A DNA stretch of 64,000 nt from Earliella scabrosa (GCA_022605405.1 JABYQQ010000020.1:124001-188000); one strand, 5' to 3'; shown: positions 25,584-37,636, counted from the stretch's first letter. Numbers and translations are program-made. Notes: a model not told the origin generated them from the sequence alone.

Positions 25584-27580
25584 GATGGGGGGAGGGGTGC
25601 TAGAGAGAGTGAGGGAGCTTGACACTTGTTGTTGCATGCATGCTATATACTGCTTGCAAAGTGCGCGAAGCATCCTGTTCACTCAACCCGCGTTCTCCGT
25701 CATCTGACCACCTGCGCGGGTGTCCGACACCGTCCCAATCTTCTGTGACGACTGAGATGCAGACGCCTTCGCGTGTTCTCGACCCGCGTTACTGCCCCCC
25801 TTTTGTATGGGGTCGCGCCGTCTGCTGTTGCGCATGACTGTCCGCGCACATACCGTTTCGACCAGTGATCGTCAGCGTATGCTCACATGTATACTGCTCC
25901 AAGCTGTATCAAGGTTCTTCTTAAGAGAAGACGCGGGTCAGGACGTACAGCGGATGCCTCAGATGTGTCCTCGCGTTTCCGGCCTTTCCCTAATGCCACC
26001 GACTTCAAGGACTGTCTGACGTCGCTCGTTGAACGAGGTACAATTTTTGTCGCGCCAGAGTTCGCCGAGCCGCGAAACACGCCACTAACACGACACCATG
26101 ACCCTCCACTTCTCCCCTCCCTCCGGAGCCGCACACATCCCCATGTTGCACTCGAACGAGCGCAGCTATCCGCCCATCCCACAGCCAAGCGCATTTAGCG
26201 CCATGGAGGAGCCAGCGGGGAGTTAGTCGGAGGCGAGGCCAGCGGGGTGGGGATGATGGCGGGGTAGAGCGAGTGTCCGGGCGGGAGGTTGACGGACGCC
26301 TTGCGCTCGACGTCGTACAGGTCGATGCAGAACTGACCAAACGTGCGCATGCCGCCTTCCTGCATTCGAATCGCAAGGGTAGAGTCGAGGATACAAATGT
26401 GACCGAATTCTCTTCGCCTGCTTTCGTCTTCATCCATACGAACCCTTCAGCAACACGAGCAAGAACATGAGCGCATCACTTGCCCCGATGATGACCATGC
26501 AACATTCTTGGATGCGCTTCTACCTTCAGACATGCTTCTTACTTCTTCGGAGTGTCGGCACTTCAGACCGTCCATCCGACTCGGCTTGCACTGCTGAGCT
26601 TGCAAGACGGTCGTGTGTGGAGCGCAGACTCGGAGCCTGAGTCGGCTGTAGGGGATGGGAAGCCCGACGGTGAGACGACTTGCATTCCGAACCCGCAGCC
26701 TTACTTACCACCTTGTGACGGTACATCAAAACGGAACGAAATCGTAAAGAGAGACCATCCATAGAAAGCGAAAGGTCTTGAAGGTGGTGGAGGTTCACGA
26801 TGAAGATCAACACGACGAGGCGACTGGCCCGACTCGATCGGAATCGGGCAAGAGTGGTCACGTGATGAGAAGCCCGTTTGGGTCAGGCGCCTAAGCGCCC
26901 CTTCAAGTTCTCACAAACGGAAATCGGGGCCATGTTCCTCCTCTTCCACTTCCTCCTTTTCCCAGATCAGTATGGCTGATGGAGCTGATGTGCAGGTGCG
27001 CACCCGCTGGCAATGCGCCCGTTTTTGACACTAGGTCTCGGATCTGTCGAACGGCGATGGGAACGGCGTATGGAGCTCCCGCCTGGTTCAATGTGGGGAC
27101 TTTACTCAGATGCGCATCTGACTCTTGATTCCATACCTCACGTATAACTGGCGGCCCCAATTATTTGCGACATACCGCTGATTTGATCTTCGGCGTATGT
27201 CATAGGTTCATTCTCAACCGCAATACGTAGTAGAGGCCCGGGTCTTGCTGCTTCCGACTCCGTCCTTCTAAGGGCGAGATGCTCCAGGCTTATGGCGCAT
27301 GTCATCCGATTCAATACGTAGACTGCTGAATGAAGCACTGGCATGACAGCACCGGCTTCGGTTACACCCACGGTGGCTCATATCCGTCAGAACTTCAGTT
27401 CCAGCAGATCCGGCCTATTGCATGCCGCTGTAAACATCCATTATTCGGCACGACGCGCTGACGTCCCACGTTCCCACCCACGCAATGCCGTCTTCCGTCG
27501 TATGAATACTGCAGCTGAGTACTGAGTCTCCGAGAGCCCCCCGTCTTTCCTTCGCAGACCACAGAAGACATCGTGCGGCC
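25584..27580. other. Intergenic between CE16 B and carboxylesterase 1
   Basis: No gene is firmly supported. A minus-strand frame at 26195-26437 has a moderately protein-like C-terminal stretch (contains MRTFGQFCIDLYD), and a hydrophobic stretch lies at about 26740-26860 on the same strand. They could be exons of an unrecognised gene, but I could not link them by splicing. The part from about 26980 to 27560 resembles 55830-56470 upstream of the carboxylesterase pseudogene, so it is duplicated promoter DNA. Confidence 0.4.
25643..25649 (-). promoter_or_regulatory. TATA box of CE16 copy B
   Basis: TATATAG on the minus strand about 60 bases upstream of the start at 25583, the same heptamer as upstream of copy A. 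Confidence 0.55.
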
Positions 27581-30125
27581 ATGCATTTGACCGACCTATT
27601 CCTCTCCGCGCTCCATGCGTACACTTTCCTATTCCCGACAAACTCCTCATTCGAGGTCGTCAACGAGCCAACTGTCAAGCTCGACTCCGCGACAATCATC
27701 GGGACCCGAACTGGTTCGATCGACAAGTTCCTGGGCATCCCGTATGCACAACCCCCGTAAACCTTTCTCTCACCCTCTCTCTTGCACCGCACCAGGCCTG
27801 ACTGCATATACGCACAGAGTAGGAGAACTACGCCTGCGCCTCCCTCAGCCTCTTCTTCCGTTTACCGGCACGGTCAACGCGACCGGGTTCGGGAACCAAT
27901 GCATCCAGCACCTGCTGTCCCTCCCGTCCGATGCTCCTCCCGAGCTCTTACGCGACGTGGCGCTCATGGTCCCTCTCTTCTACCCCAACCCGGACGTGCC
28001 CCAGGACGAGGACTGTGAGTGATTCCTACTAGGTTCATCTGCGTGTTCGGGTGCACTTACCTGGCCCCGTGTGCGAAGGTTTGAACCTCAATGTCATCCG
28101 ACCCGCGAACACCGCTCCGGACGCGAAGCTGCCAGTCTTGGTCGTGAGTCTCCCCAAAGCGCGCAGTGTCCAGACTAGTAGCCACGCTGAACTGACTGGT
28201 TGCCGGCATAGTGGATCTACGGCGGAGCATTTTCGTTAGGGTCCAACGCAATGTGCGTATATCCCCTGTTCTATCTTTGTCACACCTTGCTGACTCTGAC
28301 GTTGCGCCCCAGCGCGTCCTACAACGGGACCGCCATCGTGCAGAGATCCATCGAGATCGGTGAACCGATTATCTTCGTTGCTATGAACTACCGGTAAGGC
28401 CTTGCATGTGTGTTTCGTGCTCTGTAACTCACTAAACACACCATTCAACATATGATGCAGCAAGAACGTATTTGGCTTCCTCGGCGGCGAGGAGGTACAG
28501 GGGGCAGGATTGGGAAATCTCGGCCTCCACGACCGTGCGCGCCACTACCATTCCCATATGCGCAGAAACTGACAAAACACTCACGCCCCCTAGAACGCGC
28601 AGCCCTTCGCTGGGTCAACAAATACATCGCAGCGTTCGGCGGGGATCCTTCCAAAGTCACAATGTACGCCTCATTCCCATGCGCTCTCTCCTTCAACAGC
28701 ACGCTGACATCAACTCGCGCGCGTATACAGCTGGGGCGAGAGCGCAGGTGCAATGTCAGTCGCGCTCCAAATGCTCACGAACGACGGGAATACCGAGGGC
28801 CTCTTCCGGGGTGCGATAATGAGCTCCGGCAGCCTCCTTCCCACCGGAAAGATCAAAGACCTCCAAGACACATATGACGCGGTCGTCGCGCACGTCGGGT
28901 GCAGAGGGGCCACTGACACGCTCGCGTGCCTCCGCACCGTCTCCGTGGAGAGTCTGTTGGATGCGGCGAACAACACGCCTGGGGTGACGGCGTTTGGGGT
29001 ATGTGTGTGCGGCACTGCTCCTGCGCTGGACCATTGGTAATGATGATACGGAATTGGCATTGGGGAACAACAGGGTCTCTCTACGCCGTACATGCCGCGC
29101 GCAGATGGTGTGTTCCTCACGGAGCCGGTTTACACGCTCGCGCGCAAGGGGAAGCTCGCAAAGGTCCCGTTTATCATCGGTATGTTCCGTCCGCGCACTC
29201 CGATGTTGGGATGACCGCCTTTGTTCGCTGATTGACGCGTTTCCACCGATCTGCAGGCTGCGCCGATGACGAAGGCCCGCTCTTCTCGATCGGGAACCTG
29301 AACATCACGTACGTCCAGGAGTCCAGTTGGGATTCGGGAACTCGTGCACTCACTTCATTCAACTCCCTACACCCTCCACCCCTTCCAGGACCGACGACAC
29401 CTTCGCGCACTACCTCGCCACGACCTGGTTCCCCGGCGCATCCAGTGCAGACATCGCTCCGCTCCTCGCGCTGTACCCATCCGACCCCGCCGCGGGCTCG
29501 CCGTACGGCACCGGACATGCACACGCATTTACCCCGCAGTTCAAGCGCATCGCCGCGCTGCAGGGCGACTGGTTCTTCCATGCCCCGCGCCGCGCGCTCC
29601 TGAGGATGTACGCAGATCTGTCCGAGCCCGTGTGGAACTACCGTACGTCCCGCTCCCTCTTTCTCTCTCTAGTTTCCGTGAAGCTTTGCACGGGGAGCCA
29701 GAGCGCGACGCTGACTGATATCCCTTTCGTGGGGACCTGCAGTGAGCACACGGCGCACCCTGGCTGGAATGCTTGCGAAGGTCAGTATTCGCCCCTAGGG
29801 AACTGGAAATTGGATGACTACTGAATATCGGCTTGCGTAGTCACACGGAACGGACCTGATGAACGCGTTCAGGCCCGGAGACATGACCGACTACTTCGTT
29901 CGCTTCGTGCGCACGCTCGACCCGAACATGAACGGGCGCGCATCCTGGACTGGCATGGGTTCGGAGTCGGTGCGGTGGCCCGCCTTCGACGAAGCAGGCC
30001 GTGCGACGATGCAGTTTACCGACGTTGACGCTGGAGGGGAAGGAGGGCTTGAGATCGGACGGGACGTGCAGCGGCTGAAGGGGACCGATGCGCTCGAGCA
30101 GATGAGCGTTCATTTCCCTATCTAG
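27581..30125 (+). CDS. Type-B carboxylesterase (COesterase, alpha/beta-hydrolase), intact copy
   Basis: Probably secreted carboxylesterase/lipase hydrolysing ester bonds. Thirteen exons: 27581-27756, 27818-28014, 28079-28143, 28212-28252, 28313-28393, 28461-28534, 28594-28663, 28731-28998, 29074-29179, 29257-29308, 29389-29642, 29743-29780 and 29841-30125. All phases match, giving 568 aa. Family landmarks in order: GT-x-G...FLGIPYAQPP near the N-terminus, LNLNVIRP, WIYGGAF (oxyanion loop), NVFGFLGG, GDPSKVT, the nucleophile elbow GESAG with Ser239, the acid segment DEGPLFS, and HGTDL carrying the likely catalytic His. A hydrophobic N-terminus could be a signal peptide. Two relatives are nearby: one split by a transposon (30790-32392 plus 53915-54822) and one decayed (56478-57815). 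Confidence 0.92.
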
Positions 30126-30789
30126 GCTCTGCGGTCGCGCCCGTGGGCCTTGCGATGTTCCTTTCATCTTGCGAACGGGATTCTGAAGATCTCACTCAAC
30201 GTCGTCTACTACGCCTGTGCAAGTTTAGGCCTAAGATATCAGGACCGGAACCGGCGCTGTACTACTGCTACTCATCGGGGACACTGCTCGTCTTCCGGTA
30301 TGTATCTTAATATCCGCTCGCCTAGGACACATTGGCGTAGAGTGCCCACTGCCGGGACTTCTGCTCCTTCTGCTGCTTTCGCCGCCAGCGCCCAGGAATA
30401 TGGTTGCACGACGCCCATGTGGTTCGTCGCTCAAGCTTCAAGCTTATGCCTTGAACTTCAACGGTGGCAGTTCGCGTTCATACTCGGCGCGACGCGACGG
30501 GCCCAATACGAGGACCGGTCACTTGTTGGGTTGAGCATTGGTGTTTCGTGCGAGAGAGTGCTGATCATTCTGCATATCACGGGTGTCAGTTGCCCGGAGG
30601 AATAGCATAGAAGCATGATAGTGGACTACTGAGGTTGACACGTTGGCGGGCTCACAGTCTACCTAGTAAGTACTTCCCGAATCCTGTATACCTAGACTGC
30701 ACACAACTGTCAGTGTCACTCGTGCACTCTCGCCCTCTCCTCATATTGCGGCAGCAACTACTTACTCGAAGTCATGATCAGGAGAAACC
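30126..30789. other. Convergent intergenic spacer between carboxylesterases
   Basis: Lies between the stop codons of the intact plus-strand carboxylesterase and the minus-strand disrupted one. I see no gene or repeat in it. Confidence 0.5.
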
Positions 30790-32392
30790 CTAGATAGGGA
30801 AACGCATGCTCAATCGCTCAAGCGCGTCTATCCCCTCCAGCCGCTGCTCATCCCGCCCAATCTCAAGCCCTCCGCCTCCTAGGATACCGCGGTCGACAAA
30901 CTGCAGCGTCGCGCGATTCACGTTATCAAAGGCGGGCCACCGCACCGACTCGGAGTTCGCTGCCCCGGCCATCCCGTTCGGGTCGAGCGTGCGCACGAAG
31001 CGGACAATGTAGTCAGTCATGTCCCCTAGCCCAAAGGCGTTCACCAGGTCCGTGCCATGTCCCTATAGCGCAGCCAGTCCACTTATGGTTAGAGCGAAAG
31101 AATTGAGAGCGGGGCTTGAAGACGAACGGACCTTCGCGAACGTCCCGGGCAGAGTCCACCGCGCGCTCACTGAGGGTCATCATCGATAGCCAGTGCACAT
31201 CGGGGTCAGCATTCCACCTATAGTCTCGGGTTCACGCTGACGCGACGTGAAAGGACGTACGGAAGGTCCATGCGGGCTCTGGCCTCGCAGCGTACGTTTC
31301 AAGGAGCGAGCGGCGCGGTGCGTTGAAGAACCAGTCGCCCTGCAGCGCCGCAATGCGCTTGAACTGCGGAGTGTACGAGAACGCACCCCCGGTGCTAAAT
31401 GGCGAGCCTTCGGCGGGGTCGGGCGGGTAGAGCGCGAGGAGTGGGTCGATGTCAGTACGAGAGGCGCCGGGGAACCAGGTCGTGGCGAGAAAGTGCGCAA
31501 AGGCGTCGTCGGTGCTGTTAGGTGTGAGATGGAAAGTGTGAGCGCACGCATTGACATAGTCCCAGTTGTAAAGCAGCACGTACGTGATGTTTAGATTCCC
31601 AACCGAGAAGAGCGGGCCTTCGTCGGCTACGTCACCTGATCATGTAGGGTCGACATGCGTTAGTCAAGAATGGAGTCTAGAGTGAGTGGAAGGCCCGTAC
31701 CGATGATGAACGGGATCTTCGCGAGCTTTCCTTTGCGCGCGAGCGTGTAGAGCGACTCCGTGATAAACACACCGTCGGCGCGCGGTATGTAAGGCGTATT
31801 TAGACCCTACACACACTCAGCTCTCCCAACGACCCCCCGGCAAACAGCGAAGCATATACTCACCCCAAAAGACGTGAAAGAAGGCGTGTCGCTCGCCGCA
31901 CGCAGCAGACTGTCCGTGGACACAGTGCGGAGGCACGCGAGGCTGTCAGCCGCCCCTCCGCACCCTACATGCTCGACGACGAAGTCGTATGTGTCCTGCA
32001 GGTCTTCGATCTTCCCGGTGGGGACGAGACTGCCGGAGCTCATGATCGCGCCGCGAAATAGACCTTCGGGGTCTCCATCGTTCGTGAGCATTTGCAGCGC
32101 AACTGAGATCCCGCCTGCGCTCTGGCCCCAGCTGTGTGTGTGTCGCGGCCGTACATTAGCATGCATTTGGAGCATGAGCGCAAAGTGCAGACATGGAGGA
32201 CGCGTACATGGTAACTTTAGACGGATCCCCGCCGAATGCGGCGATGTACTTGTTGACCCAGCGTAGGGCGGCGCGTTCTATGGGTGCCCGTAGTTGATAT
32301 CAATGCTTGCGCATATATGTAGACGGGGAGTGGTACGTACGGTCGTGGAGGCCAAGGTTACCCAATCCTGCCTCCCGTATCTCCTGGCCGCC
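30790..32392 (-). pseudogene. Disrupted carboxylesterase, 3' part (exons 6b-13)
   Basis: C-terminal half of a type-B carboxylesterase whose 5' part lies at 53915-54822, beyond the transposon. Exons in coding order: 6b 32341-32392 (including one target-site copy), then 32208-32277, 31864-32131, 31701-31806, 31584-31635, 31261-31514, 31132-31169 and 30790-31062. Exons 7-12 have exactly the lengths of the intact paralogue (70, 268, 106, 52, 254 and 38 nt) with no internal stop or frameshift. The last is 12 nt shorter. The nucleophile elbow reads GQSAG instead of GESAG. DEGPLFS and HGTDL are kept. It has no start codon or promoter of its own, so the gene is dead as a unit unless the element excises. 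Confidence 0.9.
32385..32392. repeat. Target site duplication, left copy
   Basis: TGGCCGCC, identical to 53915-53922. It flanks the inverted repeats directly. Removing the element and one copy restores host exon 6 to 74 nt, the length in the intact paralogue. An eight-base duplication agrees with what is known for Zisupton/KDZ elements. Because of a shared C, a 7-bp duplication with CA-ended termini cannot be excluded. Confidence 0.9.
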
Positions 32393-32715
32393 AGTGACTT
32401 CAGTCAAGGTAGATAATCTTTTGTCAGTAGCTACTGGATATTGAAGATGATCTTCCTCAGTAATTAACTTCGCAGTTCTGGATGATCTCACCGGCGCACA
32501 TTAACCCTTCGTTGCTGGCTGCATCCGTCCTCGTCGCCGTGGTCACGCTCGTCGTCGCTGTCTAGATTAACTCGGATTATCTCTCCCCCCGATTATCTTG
32601 TGTGCGGATTATCTTCTCGTCGCCGGATTATCTTCCCATCCAACACACACCTCGCTCACCTCGATTATCTTCTTCCTGGATTATCTTCTCGTCCCTGGAT
32701 TATGTGCTCGTCCCC
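32393..32715 (+). repeat. Left terminal inverted repeat
   Basis: Inverted match to 53591-53914. The outermost bases are imperfect (AGTGACTTCAGTC against CACCAGTTTCAGTC). From TAGATAATCTTTTGTCAG inward the match is strong, and the inner 190 bases appear identical, ending at GTGCTCGTCCCC. The inner half is built from GGATTATCTTC-like units. Confidence 0.93.
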
Positions 32716-33030
32716 TTCGTCGTCACCAACAGGAATTATCTTCGATGGCAGATTATCTTCGGCTCCTCCGATCAACTTCCCAAGTGTCCTCGTGCGGTCG
32801 TCCGGATTAACTGGGATTATCTGGGATGCAGATTATCTTCTGCTGCCCCAATCATCATCCCAACCGTCGCTCGTGATCGTCAGGCTCGTGGTCATCAGGA
32901 TTAACTAGGATTATGATTATCTGCCACTTTGTCATTTCGTCAGGTTCGTCTTGCGCTCCTCGGATTATCCTCCCTTCTGACGAACTCCATAGGGCTCTCC
33001 GAGATAGTCGCAGATTATCGTCTACTCACC
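32575..33030 (+). repeat. Subterminal GATTATCT repeat array
   Basis: At least ten copies of (G)GATTATCT(TC) and several variants (GGATTAACT, GGATTATCC, GATTATCG) recur at irregular spacing of about 12-60 bases, all in the same orientation. The array starts inside the inverted repeat and continues into unique element DNA. Clustered short motifs just inside transposon ends are usually transposase-binding sites; that role is inferred. The reverse complement, AGATAATC, contains the GATA-factor core AGATAA. Confidence 0.8.
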
Positions 33031-33486
33031 AAAGGTCGTTCCAAGGCAAGTACAGCATCGGTGGTATCACTCAGTATGAGCATTAAAGCGCTATATGTAT
33101 ATGTAGCTGTACGTGCAGGATTAGGATGCGGTATCGTTATTGAGAACTAAGAAGTAGCATAAGCAGTGCATGTCATATCAGAGCCACATTATATCTGCAT
33201 GCAAGATGGCTCTCCGCCTGCAGGCCGTCCATGTACAATAGAAAATATGGACCTTCCAGTCCAGGGGGCGTATTACTCCATATCCATAAGCAGTGAATGG
33301 CCAGTCCTACGATGTCTTGCAATGACTTCACGCACAATTGCCATCTGAGCGATCAGGTCTGTGCTGCCCTCGCGCTCGAGCGTGTCGTTCGTCTAGGGGC
33401 ACTACCACTGCCAGTAGCCGCACTGCTTCCTCCCTCAGTAACTGCGCCAGCGCTGTGCATTTGCCACGTTAACATGCGGGAGCACG
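33031..33486. other. Element spacer between subterminal repeats and first cargo gene
   Basis: AT-richer than the host flanks and without a supported gene. It probably holds the 3' UTR of the minus-strand gene ending at 33487. Confidence 0.45.
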
Positions 33487-36486
33487 CTATACCACAGTGT
33501 ACACGTACCTCGGCGGGTGAACCAACAGTTTGACTCTCTTCACCGGTTGTTTCTCCCCTAGGTCTCCGTCGTTGGGTCGCTTGCTTCCTATGCCACCTTC
33601 CGTAATGTTCTCGACAGCACTTGCCTCCACTGTTGCACCGTTCTCGCCAGTTTCAGCCGTCTTGCGATGACGCGTGGACTTTCTGGTGGCCGGCCCGCCT
33701 GACTTACGGCCACGTCCTCTAGTGGTTGAACCTTGACCTCTGTATGGCTTGGTAGTAGCGCAGACACCGCTGGCTTTCGCTGATGGGGACGCACAGTCAG
33801 CCATAGCATCCTGCACGAGAGTCTCAGTGTCGAGGACCGGCTGCTCGACCGCCGGAGACGCAGTCCGCACAGCGGGCGTGGGCTTCTCGACGTTGAGCGA
33901 AGGCTTCTCAGCGTCGTGCGCGGGCATGTGAACAGCGGGCGTGGGCTTCTCGGCGTTGGGAGACGCAGACGGAGCAGCGGGCGTGGGCTTCTCGGCGTCG
34001 TGCGCGGGCATTTGAACAGCGGGCGTGGGCTCCTCGACGTCGGGAGTCGCAGACGGAGCAGCGGGCGAGGGCATCTCGACGTCGTGCGCGGGCATGTAAA
34101 CAGCGGGCGTGGGCTTCTCGACGTCGGGAGTCGCAGACGGAGCAGCGGGCGTGGGCTTCTCGGCGTTGGGAGACGCAGACGGAGCAGCGGGCGTGGGCTT
34201 CTCGGCGTCGTGCGCGGGCATTTGAACAGCGGGCGTGGGCTCCTCGACGTCGGGAGTCGCAGACGGAGCAGCGGGCGAGGGCATCTCGACGTCGTGCGCG
34301 GGCATGTAAACAGCGGGCGTGGGCTTCTCGACGTCGGGAGTCGCAGACGGAGCGGCGGGCGTGGGCTTCTCGATGTCGGGAGTCGCAGACGGAGCGGCGG
34401 GCGTGGGCTTCTCGATGTCGAGAGACGCAGACGGAGCGGCGGGCGTGGGCATCTCGACGTCGTGCGCGGGCATGTAAACAGCGGGCGTGGGCTTCTCGAC
34501 GTCGGGAGTCGCAGACCGAGCAGCGGGCGAGGGCTTCTCCACGTTGCACATGTGAGACTGCCCGGTCTCTGGCATGGCTGGCTCTTCCTCTTCGGCAATG
34601 GCGTCCAGGTATGGGACAACGCCGCTGGGAGTATTTGTGTACTTGAAGAGGGACGGTTGAAGTCCCGGCTGGGCCTCCCCGTGCGCGTCCATCATCTCGA
34701 TGTCGTCGCTCATAGGAATTGCTCCAGCACCCCAGGATGGGTGGCGTCCCGTAGATCTAGCTGGTGAAGATTCGCGAGTTGTTGGAGTAGACCATGACGG
34801 TGTTCGGCCCCGAGTCGGTGTTGTGAAACCAGCGCTGATGATACGCTTTCTTGGTGTGGACAGTACTGGATTCCCTGTTGTCCGCCTGAACTTGAACGCA
34901 TGGCTGGTGAGGATAGCAAGGTCGATCTGTCGATAAATCTCCAAGGCGTCCCAAAGGCCGAGGGTCTCCGGCGACTTTCGAATGGCCGTCACCCAGCGGG
35001 CTTCCACGTACAGCTCGGGAGTGGAGCAGATGACATGCCACACTAGAGCTTCTTCACCACGAGCCTCCCCTACAACCATGTCAGCCTCTTACCGAGCAGT
35101 CATATCATGCAAACTTACTCCAACAGTGTGCAAAGAACTTATGCAACACTTGCCGCAACCACTCAACTCCCTGTGAGCCCACTCCTGTGTACTCAGGAAG
35201 TCGTGCACGACCCTCCATATCGAACAGCACGTCATCTGGGTCTCTACCACTGAAAGCCGCCCTGACGTCCGCATCTTCACCCCCTGTTTACCCAGCGATA
35301 TCAGCGTCTAGACATCCCTACAGCCGGATCCACCCACTTACTTAGTGCGTATGAAGTGTAGCGACCCCATCTAGCCAGCTCTTCCTTTCCATATCCGCCC
35401 TCCCATTGAGCAAATGTCTTCAAGTCGGGATCCATGGTCACTGTTATTCTATCCCAGCTTTAGTATACACCCCAGAGTCGCCGAGAAGTATTATGACACT
35501 TACTCTTCTTGTAGCTCCTTATCCTCGTCGGTGATATAGGCGGCGCGCAGATTGAACAAGCATTTTCCCACTTGTTTTGGACCGGTGCCGATCAGATCTG
35601 CTAGGAAATCCCCAATCGTCTCCGTAGCTCGAACTTGAACCCTGAGTACATCCGTGGGTGTCAGAAAGACGGCTCGTGGAGGCATGCAGGACGGATGTCG
35701 CTCACGTCGCCCAATCTGTTTGCTTATTCTTAGCCGCATCGTCGGCCTTCTTGTTCCAAACTTGCTGCTCGTCCTTGTCGAGGTTCTTGAACAACTCGCC
35801 ACTTGCCCAGGACCGCAGGCCGACGTCATTGCTTCCTGCTTTTGCCACCACCAAATCCAGGTTGGCAGAGCCCCACATACGGCTAGCGGCAGGCTTCCGC
35901 TTCTGGAAGAGCTTCCAAATCAAGTTGGTGGACTTGCGTGGCTTGACGACGGTGGACTTGCCCGCTTTCTGAGCGCGGTTCTTGAAGAAGACTGGTATGG
36001 CCTATCAAACCCGGAAAGTTAGGGATGGGGGCGAGAGTAACCATTGACTCTAGGGCGTACCAGGCGAATGTCTCCGACGGAGTACTTCTGCCCAAGAGGT
36101 ATCACATGCTCGGGGTCGTCGACGACGGAGTCGGCAGCTTTCTGTAGCCAGTGCGCTCGTAACGCTTGGGCCGATGGCAAAGCCAGGTACTCGGGCAGCT
36201 TCTTCATGAGCATTGCGTCCGTCTTGGGATAGTTCGTCCATTGGATTCGAGGGCGTCTCCCGGCGGGTTCCTTCGTTGAGATTTTGCCGGACGCGCTGCC
36301 GGACGTTGCATTCGTAGTCGTAGATAAGGACTCGCCACCGGAGCATCCTGATGTGGAGGGGGCTGTCTGCGATGTTGGAGATTCTGTCGATGTGACCGCC
36401 GCTGACGAGTCAGATTGGGACGCGGTCGCCGTCGAGGTCGCCGGGAGGCCCTGCGCGCCCGCGCGCTCTTCATTATTGTTGGACAT
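33487..36486 (-). CDS. Element-borne repeat protein, unknown function (904 aa)
   Basis: Six exons in coding order: 36061-36486, 35706-36001, 35504-35641, 35342-35448, 35119-35283 and 33487-35069, all in phase. The N-terminus is Ser/Thr-rich and disordered, followed by a globular region (RIQWTNYPKTDAMLMKKLPEYL). The second exon has a helical, Trp/Lys-rich segment (from KLFQKRKPAASRMW to VWNKKADDAAKN) resembling HMG-box-like segments, though I cannot confirm that fold. The last exon carries about seventeen 14-residue repeats of the type EKPTPAVYMPAHDV or EKPTPAAPSATPDV (about 33900-34540). It ends with a basic RGRGRKSGG stretch that recalls an AT-hook, plus KRP/KRVK nuclear-signal-like clusters. 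A DNA-associated nuclear role is plausible. The 3' end has an alternative GTACGT splice site near 33510. Confidence 0.75.
33900..34540 (-). repeat. Coding tandem repeat, 42-bp unit
   Basis: About 15-17 tandem 42-bp units within the last exon of the gene at 33487-36486, encoding 14-residue Pro/Ala-rich repeats. Two longer blocks (about 33913-34105 and 34156-34345) are nearly identical, which shows recent internal duplication. Periodicity is a multiple of three, so copy changes leave the frame intact. Confidence 0.9.
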
Positions 36487-36952
36487 AACAAGTAGGTTGC
36501 GCGCCGCCCGAGCCAGACGTCAGAGGAAGCAAGTTGTGACGAAGCCGATACCCACTTCTCCCCGGTGGAGGTGGTTGCTGGCAAGGAGGACGCCCGAGGC
36601 GCCGGGTCGCATCGTGTCCCGCCTGAACGACGCGCTTGCACGGCATCCAGTCTCACTCTTGCGGTCTTGCCTCGCCGGGTTGCAGGTGTATTCACTATCC
36701 TTCGATTCATACGTGTGCTCGATCAGTCGATGTGACTTCAAGGTACAAGCTGGCTCAACACCATCTGAGTTCCGCCCCATGTTACCCCTGCCGTGTAGCG
36801 GTCGGGCAAAATTAGCATACGGAATGTCGGACTATGAGATATGGGATATAATAAAAGAGTGTCATAGTGTGTCTCCTCCATCCAAGACCTTGTCGCTTCG
36901 CTGTCAACCCTGCGCCGGACAGAGCTTCGTGTTTCCCGACGTGTGTTGGAGC

Positions 36953-37333
36953 TCACAACGTCGTACGACGACGGGTGCGTTGAATGAAGTATTGATGAAC
37001 GGCCTATTGGATGTCAGTCGCATTCAATGCAGTAGACAGATCACTCACACATTCCCAAGCGTATAATCCTACCCCTGGAATGCGCATGTCTGCCACATAC
37101 CGATCCAGCAGCACGCCTAGCACCCTCATTATCCATATGGTGCGCTCTCCTCTGGTGACGTGCGGGTACTCCCTGACCCTGGAACGCAAATAATTGCGGA
37201 TGCCTCGGTGGCCTGCGATGAAGGCTTGCAAATTCGGGGCTGGCATGTTGGACGAGGATTGAGGTCTCTTCGGTGCTGGACGCTGGGTGGTGTGATGGGG
37301 GGAGGTGCAAAGGCTTTGACGCCGAGGGACCAT
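36953..37333 (-). CDS. Small element-borne hypothetical protein (111 aa)
   Basis: Two exons, 37049-37333 and 36953-37003, joined across a 45-nt GTGAGT...CCAATAG intron with an ACTGAC branch site. The protein is basic, with a helical centre (GERTIWIMRVLGVLLDRYVA) and an Arg-rich C-terminus (RTRRRTTL). An in-frame ATG at 37366 would add eleven residues. I recognise no family. It lies between two larger minus-strand element genes. Confidence rests on good splice signals and composition only. Confidence 0.5.
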
Positions 37334-37636
37334 GTTCGCGGTCGCTAAGACCTCGCAGGCGCGCAAGCACCTTCCTTCTGTCTACATCAGTTTCTCCTTA
37401 TGCACCATATCGCGCAAGTATAGTTATCAGGAAATCCTTTCATCCATCCGTTTTAATACCATTGCTCGCCAGCCTGTCTATACAGGAGATGAGGACGCAT
37501 GGTCATGTGCTACGGGGCCAAAAATCCGTTAAGTACAAGAACGTCATTACGCCAGTGTTGGGGGCAAGTAAGTACGTCGGAAGACAGACGGTGAGGTCAG
37601 TATGAAGGAGTGTTAAGAAGGGTATTAAGAGGCTCT

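Noticed and set aside
26195..26861. Possible minus-strand gene between CE16 B and the carboxylesterase
   Set aside because: Two segments look faintly protein-like but I found no splice-compatible chain, start or recognisable domain.
33900..34540. Regular direct repeats that could suggest a CRISPR array
   Set aside because: Eukaryotic context, no unique spacers, and the units encode a continuous Pro/Ala repeat in frame.
33588..34767. Open frames of 213-343 codons overlapping the coding tandem repeat in other frames and on the plus strand
   Set aside because: A 42-bp repeat has no frame shift between units, so all frames stay open. Only the minus-strand frame continues into non-repeat, protein-like sequence with consistent splicing at its 5' end.
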